This document shows, piece by piece, positions 4,725-5,631 of a stretch of DNA of 5,631 nt. Source of the DNA: UBA10110 sp964354145 (lineage in GTDB: Bacteria; Patescibacteriota; Kazan-3B-28; UBA10110). The stretch is taken from NCBI GenBank assembly GCA_964354145.1, contig CAYGXX010000037.1:1-5631 (forward strand), written 5' to 3'. Every line of letters begins with the position of its first letter. The stretch's first letter is position 1. The translations under genes were made by a program, and so were the position numbers. The notes under the pieces were generated by a model. It was not told the DNA's origin, did no database searches, and worked only from the letters and a program-made list of their open reading frames with translations.

Positions 4725-5207
4725 ATGGAAGAGCAAAAATCGGATAGTTTTGCGCCCATCGAATGGGAATCAGTAGAATTCGAAGTGTATAGAAAAGATT
4801 GGCGTTGGTACAGCGTGGCGGCTGTAATAGTAGTATTATTGCTGGCTTATGTAGTGTATGCCAAGCAGTGGTTATTTGGCATAGTTGTACTCGTTTTAAT
4901 GGCAACTATTTTCATAGTAGGTCGGGTGAAACCCAAATCACTTCACTGCCGCATTGATGTGACGGGAATAACTATTAATGATCGCACATTCCCGTATGAT
5001 CAGCTTAAGATGTTTTGGTTCCACCAAGTCGAAGACAAGTTTTATTTGAATTTATTATCTACTTCCCGGACTATCCCAACTATTTCACTAGCTATTCCTC
5101 AAGATTATCAAACCAAGCTCCGGACCACCTTAAGCAGATTTTTGCCTGAATCCGATACTAGAAAGAATGATTTCATTGATAGATTAGGTCGCATCCTCAA
5201 AATCTAA
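4725..5207 (+). CDS. Two-helix membrane protein of a conserved CPR hypothetical family
   Basis: 160-aa membrane protein of unknown function. A short N-terminus with IEW..VEFE....DWRWY (12-29) leads into two transmembrane helices at about 29-46 and 49-66, joined by a tight turn, so both ends are probably cytoplasmic. Residues 70-140 form a beta-rich domain with a GITI.....PYDQLKMFWF core (81-99), followed by LAIP and an amphipathic helix with FLPE. This order, from DWxWY through a hairpin of helices to a PH-like beta domain and a final helix, fits a family I recall as common in Patescibacteria and similar to DUF5673/bacterial PH-like proteins; the assignment is from memory. Length is normal for that family. 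There is no Shine-Dalgarno before the ATG. The stop codon is also the first base triplet of a palindromic repeat element. Confidence 0.75.
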   Translation: MEEQKSDSFAPIEWESVEFEVYRKDWRWYSVAAVIVVLLLAYVVYAKQWLFGIVVLVLMATIFIVGRVKPKSLHCRIDVTGITINDRTFPYDQLKMFWFHQVEDKFYLNLLSTSRTIPTISLAIPQDYQTKLRTTLSRFLPESDTRKNDFIDRLGRILKI

Positions 5208-5287
5208 CCCCTCCTACACCCTCCGGGTCTAGAGACCCTCTGGGTCGGAGACCTCCCCTTAGTAAGGGGAGGATGGGTGGGGATTGA
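5205..5287. repeat. Palindromic C-rich/G-rich intergenic repeat element
   Basis: The outer arms AACCCC...ACCC (5206-5221) and GGGTGGGGATT (5275-5285) are imperfectly complementary. Inside are a near-direct repeat ACCCTCYGGGTC (5218-5229 and 5235-5246), a GGGTCT/AGACCC hairpin (5225-5238), and a perfect 9-bp hairpin CCTCCCCTT-AGT-AAGGGGAGG (5252-5272). This style resembles REP/MITE elements mobilised by Y1 transposases in other bacteria (from memory). No T-run follows, so it is a weak terminator candidate. Confidence 0.6.
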
Positions 5288-5324
5288 CCTTAGTTAGACT
5301 ATCTTTATTAGCAATTGGATAATT

Positions 5325-5338
5325 ACGCCGTAAGGCGT
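5325..5338. repeat. Small hairpin with GTAA loop
   Basis: ACGCC and GGCGT pair perfectly around GTAA, a GNRA-type tetraloop. A similar GCTC-GTAA-GAGC hairpin occurs at 5412-5423. Confidence 0.45.
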
Positions 5339-5400
5339 TGTGAGCGCCCGTAGCTTCCACCTTCGCTTCATCTCATCAAAAATAGAAAATTATTCTCCCT

Positions 5401-5460
5401 GTCCGTCCGTAGCTCGTAAGAGCGAAGGGGGATTGCGATATAGATAGCGCTACGGAGGAC
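5401..5460. repeat. 60-nt inverted-repeat structure with 12-bp arms
   Basis: GTCC and TCCGTAGC (5401-5404, 5406-5413) pair with GCTACGGA and GGAC (5449-5460), giving 12 bp with a single bulged G at 5405. An alternative inner hairpin GCTC-GTAA-GAGC at 5412-5423 competes with the base of the stem. The left arm shares CCGTAGCTC with tRNA-Arg(ACG). It could be a structured RNA, a palindromic repeat or a decayed tRNA fragment. Confidence 0.5.
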
Positions 5461-5530
5461 TGATAGAGTGTACGATGTAATTCAGTATTTGTGCTAAGCA
5501 GAGTGTTGTGCCATCATTTGGTAGCATAGT

Positions 5531-5607
5531 GCGCCCGTAGCTCAGGGGATTAGAGCGTTCGGCTACGGACCGAAAGGTCAGGGGTTCAAATCCTCTCGGG
5601 CGCGCCA
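5531..5607 (+). tRNA. tRNA-Arg(ACG)
   Basis: Complete cloverleaf of 77 nt with encoded CCA. Acceptor GCGCCCG/CGGGCGC, D-stem GCTC/GAGC, anticodon stem TTCGG/CCGAA with loop CTACGGA, and T-arm AGGGG-TTCAAAT-CCTCT (one G-T wobble) all pair. The anticodon ACG at 5565-5567 would be edited to ICG by TadA to read CGU/CGC/CGA. No hairpin terminator follows, only TTTTT at the window end. Confidence 0.96.
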
Positions 5608-5631
5608 TAAATTCGGCAAACTCATTTTTGA

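Larger units (their letters stand above)
5288..5530. other. Non-coding spacer before tRNA-Arg
   Basis: No credible coding region is seen on either strand. The stretch holds a 5-bp GTAA-loop hairpin (5325-5338), a 12-nt match to the 5' end of tRNA-Arg (5344-5355), a 60-nt inverted-repeat structure (5401-5460), and about 70 bp with no recognisable signal before the tRNA. No confident tRNA promoter was found. Confidence 0.5.

Noticed and set aside
4460..4736. Two overlapping minus-strand open frames over the tRNA-Ser genes
   Set aside because: Both are antisense translations of the two tRNA genes and have no start context or protein-like composition of their own.
5252..5272. Intrinsic terminator after the 160-aa gene
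   Set aside because: The 9-bp hairpin is strong, but no T-run follows on either strand; a repeat element explains it better.

Overview
The window most likely comes from a Candidatus Patescibacteria (CPR) genome. This is an inference from protein style, with no database search. A PEGA-domain membrane protein sits directly before a large protein with an alanine/glutamine heptad-repeat stalk. A 160-residue two-helix membrane protein fits a conserved CPR hypothetical family, and a tiny GIY-YIG nuclease lies among tRNA genes. None of the four genes has a convincing Shine-Dalgarno sequence. Three genes end in TGA and nothing suggests TGA is read as glycine, so the Gracilibacteria/Absconditabacteria code is unlikely. 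All three intact tRNA genes encode their CCA end.

Positions 1-3808 hold a two-gene envelope operon. A good promoter (TTTACA-17 bp-TATAAT, 16-44) precedes a 506-aa protein with a disordered cytoplasmic tail, one transmembrane helix, a PEGA domain and a beta-propeller-like region. Four bases later comes a 717-aa protein with an acidic then basic disordered N-terminus, about 12 alanine/glutamine heptads, one transmembrane helix and a roughly 500-residue outer domain of unknown function. A terminator-like stem with a T-run (3770-3808) closes the unit. Both proteins should have their N-terminus inside and their large domain outside, so they probably work together at the cell surface.

Positions 3809-4217 are non-coding and packed with small palindromes. 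They contain a broken tRNA-Ser(GCT) copy at 3964-4077. Over 74 nt it is identical to the intact tRNA at 4480-4572, apart from two insertions of exactly 20 bp in the D-loop. Each insertion carries an 18-nt hairpin of one shared family, and the 3' end of the tRNA is missing.

Positions 4218-4690 hold an AT-rich GIY-YIG nuclease gene, the intact tRNA-Ser(GCT) enclosed in a 13-bp perfect inverted repeat, and a tRNA-Ser(TGA) with C instead of U at position 33. The nuclease lies between the broken and intact copies of the same tRNA, which suggests a small tRNA-associated mobile cassette.

Positions 4725-5207 encode the two-helix membrane protein. A palindromic repeat element begins exactly at its stop codon. 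Positions 5288-5530 are non-coding, with two hairpins and short tRNA-Arg-like fragments, followed by tRNA-Arg(ACG) at 5531-5607.
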